Below are positions 26,493 through 34,172 of a DNA stretch of 64,000 nt, piece after piece. Numbering within the stretch: the stretch's first letter is position 1; the number at the start of each line of letters is the position of its first letter. A program made the translations under genes and the position numbers. Source of the DNA: Micromonospora arborensis (GTDB taxonomy: Bacteria; Actinomycetota; Actinomycetes; Mycobacteriales; Micromonosporaceae); the NCBI RefSeq assembly GCF_003205615.1, contig NZ_PYBV01000014.1, positions 99,398-163,397 on the forward strand, in the 5' to 3' direction. Under the pieces are notes generated by a model that ran no database searches, was not told the origin of the DNA, and saw only the letters and a program-made list of their open reading frames with translations.

Positions 26493-29031
26493 CGGCGAAC
26501 GGCACCAGGACCGTGCCCCGCTCGTCCGGACCGTCCCAGAGCACCGCCCGATCCGGGCGAGCCCGCCACTCCATCGGCCGACCGAACACCGCGGCGAGCT
26601 GCGCGACCGGCACGTCCAGCACGGCCACGGCGGCCAACTTGTCGACCTCGCCCTCCGGCTCCAGCAGCGCGGCGAACGGCGGCACCGCACGCCACCAACC
26701 AAGCAGGTGCCGGCCCGCCGGTGGTCCGTCCCGCAGCAACGCACGCAGCCGGTCCACCGGCAGCTCCCGAGGACCCGGCCGATCCAGCCCGAAGACCACC
26801 AGATACGTCGGCAGTTCGTCGGTGGTGTCCGCGAGCAGCGTCGGCAAATCCACCATCTCGGCCGGATGCCGGGTCGCCAACTCGGCCGTCAACGCCTCCG
26901 CCAACGCTCGGGCACCCGGGTCCGGTGCCGCCACCAGGAAGCGGGCGGTGCCCGGCGGATGGTGGACCGCGGTGCTCCGGGCTGCCGTCGCCAGCAGCCC
27001 GCCCGCCGCAGCACCCGATCCGAGCACCGCCAGGTTGCGGCCCGCCGCCGGCCCCAACGGTACGGCGACCGTCGACCGGGCCACGTCCACCGCGCGACCC
27101 AGCAGCGCCGCCGGCCCGTGCGACTGCCCCGCCAACGCGGCCCGGTGCCGCGGATCGTTGCCCAGCAGAGGCCGGGCGTACCCGGCGAAAACCACCGGCG
27201 GCACCGACCCGGCCGGCCGGGCCGCCCACAGCTCGTGCCGCAACTCCTCCACCACCGTCGGGTGGTCCTGCGGGTCGGGGTACCGGATCAGCCGTTCGTG
27301 ACCTCGGGTCGCACCCCGGGGGCCGCCGAGGCCGCCAGCGGTGTTCACCACCGCGCTGCCCACCGGAAGGCCCGCAGCCGAGTCGTTCGTCGGCTCCAGC
27401 ACCGGGCTGCCACCCGGCAGCGCCACCCGCACCGGAAACTGCCCCAGCACCGAATCCCGATGACCGGCATCCGCGCGGGCGTTCAACCCCAGCTCGCCCG
27501 CGCCCGCCAACACCAGGTGCACGCCGTACGCCCGCCCGGACCGGGCCAGCCCGTCCAACTGGGCGGCCACCTCAGTGGCCAGCCGGTCCCGCTCGGCGAA
27601 GAGCAGCGGCACATTGTCCAACACACAGACGATCCGAGGCAGCGGCTGGTGCTGACGCAACTCCGCGAAGCGTTGCCCGCCAGCCCGCGCTCCTGCCTCC
27701 GCCCGGCGCTGCACCTCGGCGGTCAACTCGTCGAGCAGGTCCCGGACGTACTCCCGGTCGGCTGCCATCGCGGCCGCACGCACCTGCGGGATCCACGACC
27801 GATCCCGCTCGGTCTGCAGGAACTCCACGAACGACTCGCCGTCGCCCAGATCCACCAGGTAGAGCGCCAGGTCGCCCGGGCCGTACCGGGCGGCCAGGCC
27901 GAGCAGCGCAGTGGTCAGGAACGCCGCGCGACCCCCCGCCGACCGGCCACTGACCAGCCAGTGCGGGGTCAACTCGGTAAAGCCCAGCGGCACCGACCGG
28001 CCCCCGGCAGCACCGACCGTGGTGGTCAACCCATCCGCGGAATCCGACTCCCACAGCCGCTCACCCGTCGGCGGCAGCAGAGCCGCCAACGCCAACCGCG
28101 AGCCAGCCTCCACCTGCTCGGCGAGCCGCCGGCAGACCGCGTCGACCAGCTCGGCCGGCGGGTCCGACTCAACGAAGACCGGTGAGTTCAACCCACCCGG
28201 TGCATCCGCGCCCGGGCTGGCGAAGGACGCCCCCGGCGGATCACCGAGCAACGCGTACGCGTTGCGCAACGCCAGCGGCGTCGTGTGCGGCAGCGGCGCC
28301 CGGGCCGAGTACGGGCCGGGCGGGGGCCAACCGGCCACCACCAGGTGCAACCCAGCGGCCGGACCCTGCTCGGCCAGCGCCTCGATCCGCGCCAGATCGG
28401 TCGGGCCAGTCGACTCCGGCAGCGCGGCGACCACCAGCAACAGCGTGCGATCGTGGCGGCGTCGCCCACTCGCCCCCGGCGTGACCCACTGCTCCGCCTC
28501 GGTCAACACCGCCCGCAGACCCGCCACGTCCACCGCCGGCGGCGGCAGCAGGCCAGCATCAGCGAGCACCCCGAACGGGGTCAGCGCGGCACCCGTGGCA
28601 TCCACCGCGCGGATCAGCAGGGCACCCGCCGGGGCCGCACCCAGCAACCGCAGGAGTACGGCCCGGAGCAACCCCGCCACCCGTGGCTCCCGGGCGTCGG
28701 TGTCCACGCTCAGATGACCGGTGCCCACCAGCGGCACCAACGCGGGAAAACGGGCGTCGTCCAACGGTGCCGCCGTACCGACCCGGACGAACGGTGGCGG
28801 GCCGTCACCCGCCGGAGAGTCCACGGTGAGCGAGTCCAACGCGGCACCCGACCAACCCGGGGCCAGTCGTACCGCGACCGCCCGGAGGCGATCGGCCAGC
28901 TCGTACTGGCGGCGCTGGTCGGCCGGCGCAGGCCGGGTCTCGTCCAGGATCCCGGTGGCAGCCGTCGCGACAGCCGCCGCACGGCGATGCAGGGCTGCGG
29001 CACGGTTCGTGCGTGCCTTCGGACCGGCCAC
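26479..29031 (-). CDS. FtsK/SpoIIIE-like protein with degenerate nucleotide sites
   Basis: A ~850-residue soluble protein with the spacing of EccC/FtsK tandem ATPase domains. Beta-strand/P-loop regions are recognisable, but the catalytic residues are gone. The first P-loop reads SGRSAGGRA with Arg368 in place of Lys and Ala for Ser/Thr, and the second reads LGSGAAAGGLL. Walker B positions read CVLDNVPLL and VVFGLDRPG, with no Glu. It should therefore not hydrolyse ATP; a structural or substrate-binding role is likelier. GTG 29031 is preferred for its GAGGGGG site; GTG 29040 is possible. It is coupled to the membrane protein downstream. Confidence 0.65.
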   Translation of the reverse strand: MAGPKARTNRAAALHRRAAAVATAATGILDETRPAPADQRRQYELADRLRAVAVRLAPGWSGAALDSLTVDSPAGDGPPPFVRVGTAAPLDDARFPALVPLVGTGHLSVDTDAREPRVAGLLRAVLLRLLGAAPAGALLIRAVDATGAALTPFGVLADAGLLPPPAVDVAGLRAVLTEAEQWVTPGASGRRRHDRTLLLVVAALPESTGPTDLARIEALAEQGPAAGLHLVVAGWPPPGPYSARAPLPHTTPLALRNAYALLGDPPGASFASPGADAPGGLNSPVFVESDPPAELVDAVCRRLAEQVEAGSRLALAALLPPTGERLWESDSADGLTTTVGAAGGRSVPLGFTELTPHWLVSGRSAGGRAAFLTTALLGLAARYGPGDLALYLVDLGDGESFVEFLQTERDRSWIPQVRAAAMAADREYVRDLLDELTAEVQRRAEAGARAGGQRFAELRQHQPLPRIVCVLDNVPLLFAERDRLATEVAAQLDGLARSGRAYGVHLVLAGAGELGLNARADAGHRDSVLGQFPVRVALPGGSPVLEPTNDSAAGLPVGSAVVNTAGGLGGPRGATRGHERLIRYPDPQDHPTVVEELRHELWAARPAGSVPPVVFAGYARPLLGNDPRHRAALAGQSHGPAALLGRAVDVARSTVAVPLGPAAGRNLAVLGSGAAAGGLLATAARSTAVHHPPGTARFLVAAPDPGARALAEALTAELATRHPAEMVDLPTLLADTTDELPTYLVVFGLDRPGPRELPVDRLRALLRDGPPAGRHLLGWWRAVPPFAALLEPEGEVDKLAAVAVLDVPVAQLAAVFGRPMEWRARPDRAVLWDGPDERGTVLVPFADEAG

Positions 29032-29234
29032 CGCATCCACCCCCTCTGCACGAGGTTGGCAACCCTTCCCCGAGCAGAACGGTATCCCAGCCCAGGCTGC
29101 TCCTCCGGGAGGTGCCACGGCGGTGCGTCGGTGATGTCGTGGATCTCACCCGTGGGGAGGGGTCCGTCACGATCCGCTCGATCTGAGGCATTGGCTCCGA
29201 GGCGTCCAGCCGATAACTTCAGGAGGTGGAATCA

Positions 29235-29792
29235 GTGCAGCCCCCCGCCGGTTCCCAGGTCTCCCGCGTACCGGCCCAACGGACACCGTCCGAGCAGCTG
29301 CCACCCGCCCCGGTAACACCGGAGCCGCAGCCGCCACGCCGCCGAATGCGGACGGTGCTCACGGTCGTCGCCGGAGTGCTCGCCGTGCTCTGCCTCAGCG
29401 GGCTCATTGCCGGCTATGTGCTGTACACCCGCGCCGCAGCCCCGGATCGCAGCGCACCCGACGTGGTGGTGGACAACTATCTGCGTGCGTTCCTGGTCGA
29501 TCGCAACGACGCGAGAGCGAACCTCTTTACCTGTGAGCGCGGGTCGCAGTTAGAGGCGATACGGTCCCTGCGGACCGACCTGCTCGCGCGTGAGCAACAG
29601 CTTGGCGTCACTATCCTGGTTAGCTGGGGCAGCCTGGACGTCAAAGATCAAGGCAATACCACCACCGTCGTGACGGTCATTCGGCGCAGTGCCACGATAG
29701 ACGGAGTCCAGCAAAGCCTGACAGACACGTGGCGGTTCGACGTGGAGAAGCAGGATAGCTGGCGGGTTTGCGGCGGTAGCAAAATTGGTTGA
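29235..29792 (+). CDS. Single-pass membrane protein with NTF2-like exported domain
   Basis: A 185-residue protein: Pro-rich cytosolic N-terminus, one transmembrane helix (about 36-58), then a ~115-residue extracellular domain resembling the NTF2/Mce-associated fold (DNYLRAFLVDRNDARANLFTCE ... TDTWRFDVEKQDSWRVCGG). Two Cys could form a disulfide. GTG 29235 is chosen over GTG 29226 because AGGAGG (29221-29226) is then 8 nt away. Codon 106 is TTA (29550-29552), rare in such genomes, and the base composition is lower in GC than its neighbours. It faces the type IV-like operon, with 3 bp between stops. Confidence 0.65.
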   Translation: MQPPAGSQVSRVPAQRTPSEQLPPAPVTPEPQPPRRRMRTVLTVVAGVLAVLCLSGLIAGYVLYTRAAAPDRSAPDVVVDNYLRAFLVDRNDARANLFTCERGSQLEAIRSLRTDLLAREQQLGVTILVSWGSLDVKDQGNTTTVVTVIRRSATIDGVQQSLTDTWRFDVEKQDSWRVCGGSKIG

Positions 29793-29795
29793 TCT

Positions 29796-30395
29796 TTACT
29801 CGATCCACAACAGGTGGACCGGGACCTCCAACGTGGTGGGTGACTGGCCGCGCCAGGCCCAGCGGTACCATTCCACCTCGGGCGTGATCCGCACGCAGAT
29901 GTCGCCTTCGGCGCCCGAGTAGGTCTCGGTGACGGCTCGCAGGTCGCGGTGCTCCAGACCGCCCTCGACATGCACCACCCGGCGCCCGGTGACGGCGTCC
30001 GCCTCGAAGACGGGTGTGGGGGTCCGGTGTGCCGGACCGTCCAGCGAGACCAACCGGATGCCGGTTTCGCGGTTGCCCTCCGCTCCTGGCCGGTCGCCGA
30101 CCGTCTCCACCCAGACCCGCTCCACCGGCACCAACGGCGCGAACACCTCGACCTGGTCGGCCTCGGCCCGGTACCACTCGTGCTCGGGGATCACCGGCAC
30201 ATAGGTCCGGGCGCCCTGCACCACCCGGTCGTCCGCGCGCAGGTCGCCCCGCCAACCCAGCCCGGGCAGACCGACCAGTACGCGGCGCCCGCGCAGCTCC
30301 ACCCGCTCGGTGGCGGGAACGACAGCCAACGGGCGGGGTGGCCGAGGTGCCCAGTCGGGTTGATCGGCGAACGGGTCCGGCATCGGTCCGGTCAT
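29796..30395 (-). CDS. Hypothetical protein, last gene of the type IV-like operon
   Basis: A 199-residue soluble protein with no recognised domain and no signal or membrane segment. It contains two related-looking segments ending in EHEWYR and EVEWYR, each preceded by beta-strand-like sequence, suggesting an internal repeat. It starts 13 nt after the cell-wall hydrolase gene with GGAG spanning that gene's stop, so it is probably the distal gene of the operon. Function unknown. Confidence 0.6.
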   Translation of the reverse strand: MTGPMPDPFADQPDWAPRPPRPLAVVPATERVELRGRRVLVGLPGLGWRGDLRADDRVVQGARTYVPVIPEHEWYRAEADQVEVFAPLVPVERVWVETVGDRPGAEGNRETGIRLVSLDGPAHRTPTPVFEADAVTGRRVVHVEGGLEHRDLRAVTETYSGAEGDICVRITPEVEWYRWAWRGQSPTTLEVPVHLLWIE

Positions 30396-30408
30396 GTCGG
30401 TGGCGGTC

Positions 30409-31584
30409 TCACTCCGCAGCGCGCAACGGGGCGCCCCGCTCGCGCATGAACGGAATCGGGTCCACTGCGCCCCGGCTGGACCGGTCGTTGCGCAGGTGCA
30501 CCTCGAAGTGCAGGTGCGGGCCGGACGAGTTGCCGCTGCTACCGACCTGCCCGATCACCTCGCCGGCGGGCACGATCTGATTGGGTGTCACCCGGGGCTG
30601 GACCACCATGTGGCAGTAGCGGGTGATGTAGCCGCCGGCGTGCAGCAGGTCGACGAACCAGCCGCAGCCGCCCTTGCCGGGGAACCCGTCCACGTTGCAG
30701 TCCCGCCGCCCGCGGTCGTCCGGGTCGCAGCGGGCGACCAGCACCCGGCCGGCGGCCGCGGCACGGATCTCGGTGCCCTTGGCCGCGCCGATGTCCACCC
30801 CGTTGTGGCTGGGCCGGTCAGCGGTCCGGAATCCGGAGCCGACGTCGCCGGGGATCGGCGCGGTCCAACCGGACGCGGCAATCTCACCACGCTCGGCCGC
30901 ATTGCACACCGCCTTACCGTTGATCTCGACGGTGCGGGCCGCACCGCCGGCCAGCGCGTCCACGAGCTTGCTCGCCAGTTCCTCGTGCTGAGCGTACGCA
31001 TCCGGGTACGCGCTAATCTGCACCTTCTGCGCCACCACGCTCAGCGGACGATGCTGCCAGCTCGGCACTTTGACCAGCTTCTCGTAGAACTTCCGGGCCG
31101 CGTAGGCGGGGGTCAATCGCTCGGCGACCGAACCCCATCCCGGCCGCTGCTGGAACAGGCCCAGCGAGTCGTGGTCGGCGCCGACGCCCTCGTGTGGCAG
31201 GGCCAGAGACTCGGTGACCGTGCTGTTCGCCAGGTTGCGCAGGGCGGACTCCTGCATCGCGGTGGCCAGCGCGATCACCCAGCCGCGCGAGGGCACCCCC
31301 AGGTCCTGGCCGACCTTGATGATGATCGCCGCGTTGCGGACCTGCGCGTCGCCGTACTCGGTGAACCGTGGCAGCTCGGCGGCGATGTCCACCGGACGGA
31401 CCGGGCCGCAGCCCCAGCCGGCGAGGGTGTCCCCGTTTTCCGGGTCGCCACTGAGCCCACTGAGGAAGAACGCGGCGGTGCCGCCGGTGCAGCAGAGCAG
31501 GACCAGCACGCCGGTGAGTATCGCGGCGATCACGCCCACCCGCACTGGCCGGCGGACTGCGGCGGATGCTCGACCGGTGGTCAC
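30409..31584 (-). CDS. Dual cell-wall hydrolase: lytic-transglycosylase-like + M23 peptidase
   Basis: A 391-residue membrane-anchored enzyme. One transmembrane helix (about 17-42) precedes a lysozyme/SLT-like domain with a candidate catalytic Glu112 (ALATAMQESALRNL) and SLGLFQQRPGWGS. A C-terminal M23 (LytM) domain has the zinc ligands His260 and Asp264 (HNGVDIG), His325 and the HLH motif (357-359). The pairing of a glycan-cleaving and a peptide-cleaving domain is the architecture of VirB1/CwlT-type enzymes that open the wall for Gram-positive type IV secretion channels. GTG 31584 overlaps the upstream stop (GTGA), placing it in the operon. Confidence 0.82.
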   Translation of the reverse strand: MTTGRASAAVRRPVRVGVIAAILTGVLVLLCCTGGTAAFFLSGLSGDPENGDTLAGWGCGPVRPVDIAAELPRFTEYGDAQVRNAAIIIKVGQDLGVPSRGWVIALATAMQESALRNLANSTVTESLALPHEGVGADHDSLGLFQQRPGWGSVAERLTPAYAARKFYEKLVKVPSWQHRPLSVVAQKVQISAYPDAYAQHEELASKLVDALAGGAARTVEINGKAVCNAAERGEIAASGWTAPIPGDVGSGFRTADRPSHNGVDIGAAKGTEIRAAAAGRVLVARCDPDDRGRRDCNVDGFPGKGGCGWFVDLLHAGGYITRYCHMVVQPRVTPNQIVPAGEVIGQVGSSGNSSGPHLHFEVHLRNDRSSRGAVDPIPFMRERGAPLRAAE

Positions 31585-32138
31585 TGCCGCTGCCAATCGA
31601 CCACGTCGACCAGCCAGCCGTCCTGCGCGGCGACCAACTCGAGCCGGAGCCGACCGGTGTCGAGGGGCAGCAGCACCTCGACGAACGTCTCGGTGCGCGA
31701 TCGCACGGACGGTGGACCGTTGACCTCCTCGGCCGGCACGCCGCCAGGCTCGGCGCCGGCCAGCTTCTCGGCCAGCGCCGGGGTCGACAACGGCCGCAGA
31801 CCCGCCTGCCACTGCGCGGCCGTCATCCCGGGGCGGCCCAGCCAGGCCGCGGTGAACCGGTCGGCCGTCTGCTCGGGTGTGCGGGCACCCGGTGAGGTGA
31901 CCGGCGACGGCGGAGCCTCGGTGGAGGTCACGCCATCATCACCGGCGGTCGGGTCCACGGTGGTGATCGGCCGGTTCGGCCGGCCGCTCAATCCGTCCGC
32001 TGGGTCGGCCGGGTCCGAGACCAGCCGAGCCGCCCCGATCACGCCGAAGATGAGCACCGCGATCACCAGCGCCACTCCCAGCCGGGACCGCAGCGCCCGG
32101 GTGAAGAGAAACTCCAGGGCCCGTCGCATCGCCGTCAC
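31581..32138 (-). CDS. VirB8/TcpC-like NTF2-fold membrane protein
   Basis: A 185-residue protein with one N-terminal transmembrane helix (about 19-38), an acidic Thr/Pro-rich linker and a C-terminal ~100-residue domain (TPEQTADRFTAAWLGRPGMTAAQWQAGLRPL ... ELVAAQDGWLVDVVDW) with the pattern of an NTF2-like fold. Such bitopic proteins form the VirB8/TcpC part of type IV channels. The assignment rests on architecture and context, not on a strong family signature. GTG 32138 overlaps the VirB6-like stop, and its own stop overlaps the hydrolase start. Confidence 0.62.
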   Translation of the reverse strand: MTAMRRALEFLFTRALRSRLGVALVIAVLIFGVIGAARLVSDPADPADGLSGRPNRPITTVDPTAGDDGVTSTEAPPSPVTSPGARTPEQTADRFTAAWLGRPGMTAAQWQAGLRPLSTPALAEKLAGAEPGGVPAEEVNGPPSVRSRTETFVEVLLPLDTGRLRLELVAAQDGWLVDVVDWQRQ

Positions 32139-34171
32139 CGAGCCTCTGAGCGCACCCGTGGTCCGGTGCGGTCCGGCGCACGCTCGGTGGAGCCTGGTCG
32201 ATACACCACGAACGACGGGTTCTCGGCCGGCACGTCCGGCTCGGTCCACGCCGCCGGCTGTCGCCGACGGGGCTGGGGCGGGACCGGGCGACCACGGCCG
32301 CCGGTCTTCTCTGTCGGCGTCTCATCGGTGCGTTCCCGGCCATCCGGCCGGCCGCCGTCGGTGCGGCGGTCCTCGACCGGGGCCGTCGGCGTCGAGACCG
32401 GATCTTCTCTCCGCGCCTCTGGACGCAGCCGGGTCTGCTCCGCGTCCGGCGACCGGCGCCGTCCGCCCACCGGCTCCGCCGTGCCGCCCGGCTCCGCCAC
32501 GTCCAGTCGTGCGGCGGTCCGCATGTCGCGGAAGAACCGGCGGTGCCAGGACCCGGCCGAGCTGACCGCCTCGCTGCTGTCCTTGCCGCCGAGCTGGGTG
32601 ATCCGCCGGTACGGCCGTAGGAGCAGCCAGCCGACCACGCCGCACAGCCAGACCAGCACCACCTGGAGCCAGCCCGGCAGGGTGGGGGTGCTCATGATCA
32701 GGTCGACCGCGAACAGGTAGATGGCCGCCCCGGTACCGAAGATGGCGATGTTGAAGACCGCGGCGACCACGGCATTCGCCAACCGCCGCAGCCCGGCGCT
32801 GGCCGGCCGGAGCAGACCGACCGTACCCAGGATGGGTGCCGCGATCACCGCCCACCGGAAGATCAGGAAACCCAGCAGGACCAGCAACGACGCCGTCAGG
32901 TCGAACATGGCGAAGAGCACCGAGGCCAGCACCGCGATGAAGCCCGCGCCGACCCGGTCCATGTCCCGAACTCCCTGGAGGTACTCGTACGCCTCCGGAT
33001 CCTCGGTCTGGATCTGCTGGGCCACCCGCGCCCACTGCTGCTGCTTTGCCTTGATCGTCGCGTCCCGGGTGGCCGGGTTGGCGCGCAACTTCTCGGCCTC
33101 GTCCCAGGAGAACGCCTTGGCGTCGTAGAGCGCCGGGCCGTACTTGCGGGCGGTCTCGCTATCCGCTGAGCCCACCACCCCACGGAGCCAGTTTCGGTAG
33201 AGCATGGTCTCGGTAGCGGTGTCGCTGGCTCGCACGGCAGGGGTGCGCAGATCCTTGCAACGGTTGGGATCGGGATCGATGCATCGGCCGGGGGCGGACT
33301 CCCTTGCCTGCGGCCCAACGGCGTCGTGCACCACCCCGAGACTGGTGACAAGTACACCGTCGGCGACGTTCGCCGACTTGACCGGCCAGGCGGCCAGAGC
33401 CGTCACCGCGACCATCACCAGCAGCGCCCAGCCCGCAGTGGTCATCGCGTTGCTCATGTCCGACTGGCGGGATCGCCAGAGCAGGTAAAGCCCCACCACG
33501 CACAGTGTGACAATCCCGAAAACGCTGAACACCTTCTCGTACACGGCCTTCGTTGCCTGCTCGACCAGCGGGTCCGCCCAACCCCACATCGAACCGGGAT
33601 CCCAGGCACGTTCTCTGAGCGCATTCGAGGCACCGATGATGGCCGTAGCGGCCATGAACTCGCCGTTGGCGATGGTGGTGGTGAACTTATAGTCCGGATG
33701 CAGCACGCTCGATGCGCAGCCGCCCTCGATGTCGTAGGTGTTGTAGCTGTAGCCCCCGTAGCCGTAGAGGCTGTACCGGCCAGCTACCCCGTTGGTTGCC
33801 TCTGCTGGCGGTGCGGCCGCGAACCAGCCGGCGAGGCCCGAGTCGGGCGTACCCGGGGTCGGCGCGTTTCGGCACTTGACCTCGTCCTCGCTGACCGCTT
33901 GCAGTTTGTCCACGCAGGCCCGGAAGTCGGCCTGCCATTCGGCGGTCGTGCAGAGGTCGGCGCGAGCCTGAGCGACGGGAGGTGCGGCGGCCGCGGCCTC
34001 TGCACCGATCAGTGGCCAGCTGAGGGTGGCCACGGCCAGTACGCCGAGGGCGAGCAGGAACGACGTGATCCTTGCCCGGGCACCTGGGCCTGGGTCACGG
34101 CCTTCGGCCGGCTTGCGCCGCCTGGACTCCGCCTCGGCTCGACCGAGGACCCTGACCCAGGCCCTAGCCAT
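32135..34171 (-). CDS. VirB6/TrbL-like polytopic membrane protein
   Basis: A 678-residue protein. A signal-like helix (about 37-55) is followed by a large Cys-containing extracellular domain, then transmembrane helices at roughly 215-232, 246-263, 408-425, 428-452, 466-488 and 503-518, and a disordered charged C-tail of ~155 residues. This size and layout match VirB6/TrbL/ConG proteins of type IV channels; sequence identity is too weak for a firmer call. Its ATG lies one base after the VirB4-like stop, with GGAGG inside that gene's end, so the two are coupled. Confidence 0.7.
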   Translation of the reverse strand: MARAWVRVLGRAEAESRRRKPAEGRDPGPGARARITSFLLALGVLAVATLSWPLIGAEAAAAAPPVAQARADLCTTAEWQADFRACVDKLQAVSEDEVKCRNAPTPGTPDSGLAGWFAAAPPAEATNGVAGRYSLYGYGGYSYNTYDIEGGCASSVLHPDYKFTTTIANGEFMAATAIIGASNALRERAWDPGSMWGWADPLVEQATKAVYEKVFSVFGIVTLCVVGLYLLWRSRQSDMSNAMTTAGWALLVMVAVTALAAWPVKSANVADGVLVTSLGVVHDAVGPQARESAPGRCIDPDPNRCKDLRTPAVRASDTATETMLYRNWLRGVVGSADSETARKYGPALYDAKAFSWDEAEKLRANPATRDATIKAKQQQWARVAQQIQTEDPEAYEYLQGVRDMDRVGAGFIAVLASVLFAMFDLTASLLVLLGFLIFRWAVIAAPILGTVGLLRPASAGLRRLANAVVAAVFNIAIFGTGAAIYLFAVDLIMSTPTLPGWLQVVLVWLCGVVGWLLLRPYRRITQLGGKDSSEAVSSAGSWHRRFFRDMRTAARLDVAEPGGTAEPVGGRRRSPDAEQTRLRPEARREDPVSTPTAPVEDRRTDGGRPDGRERTDETPTEKTGGRGRPVPPQPRRRQPAAWTEPDVPAENPSFVVYRPGSTERAPDRTGPRVRSEAR

Positions 34172-34172
34172 G

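Noticed and set aside
25515..27953. 812-codon plus-strand open frame over folE and the FtsK-like gene
   Set aside because: Pro/Arg-rich shadow translation crossing a real gene and a terminator hairpin.
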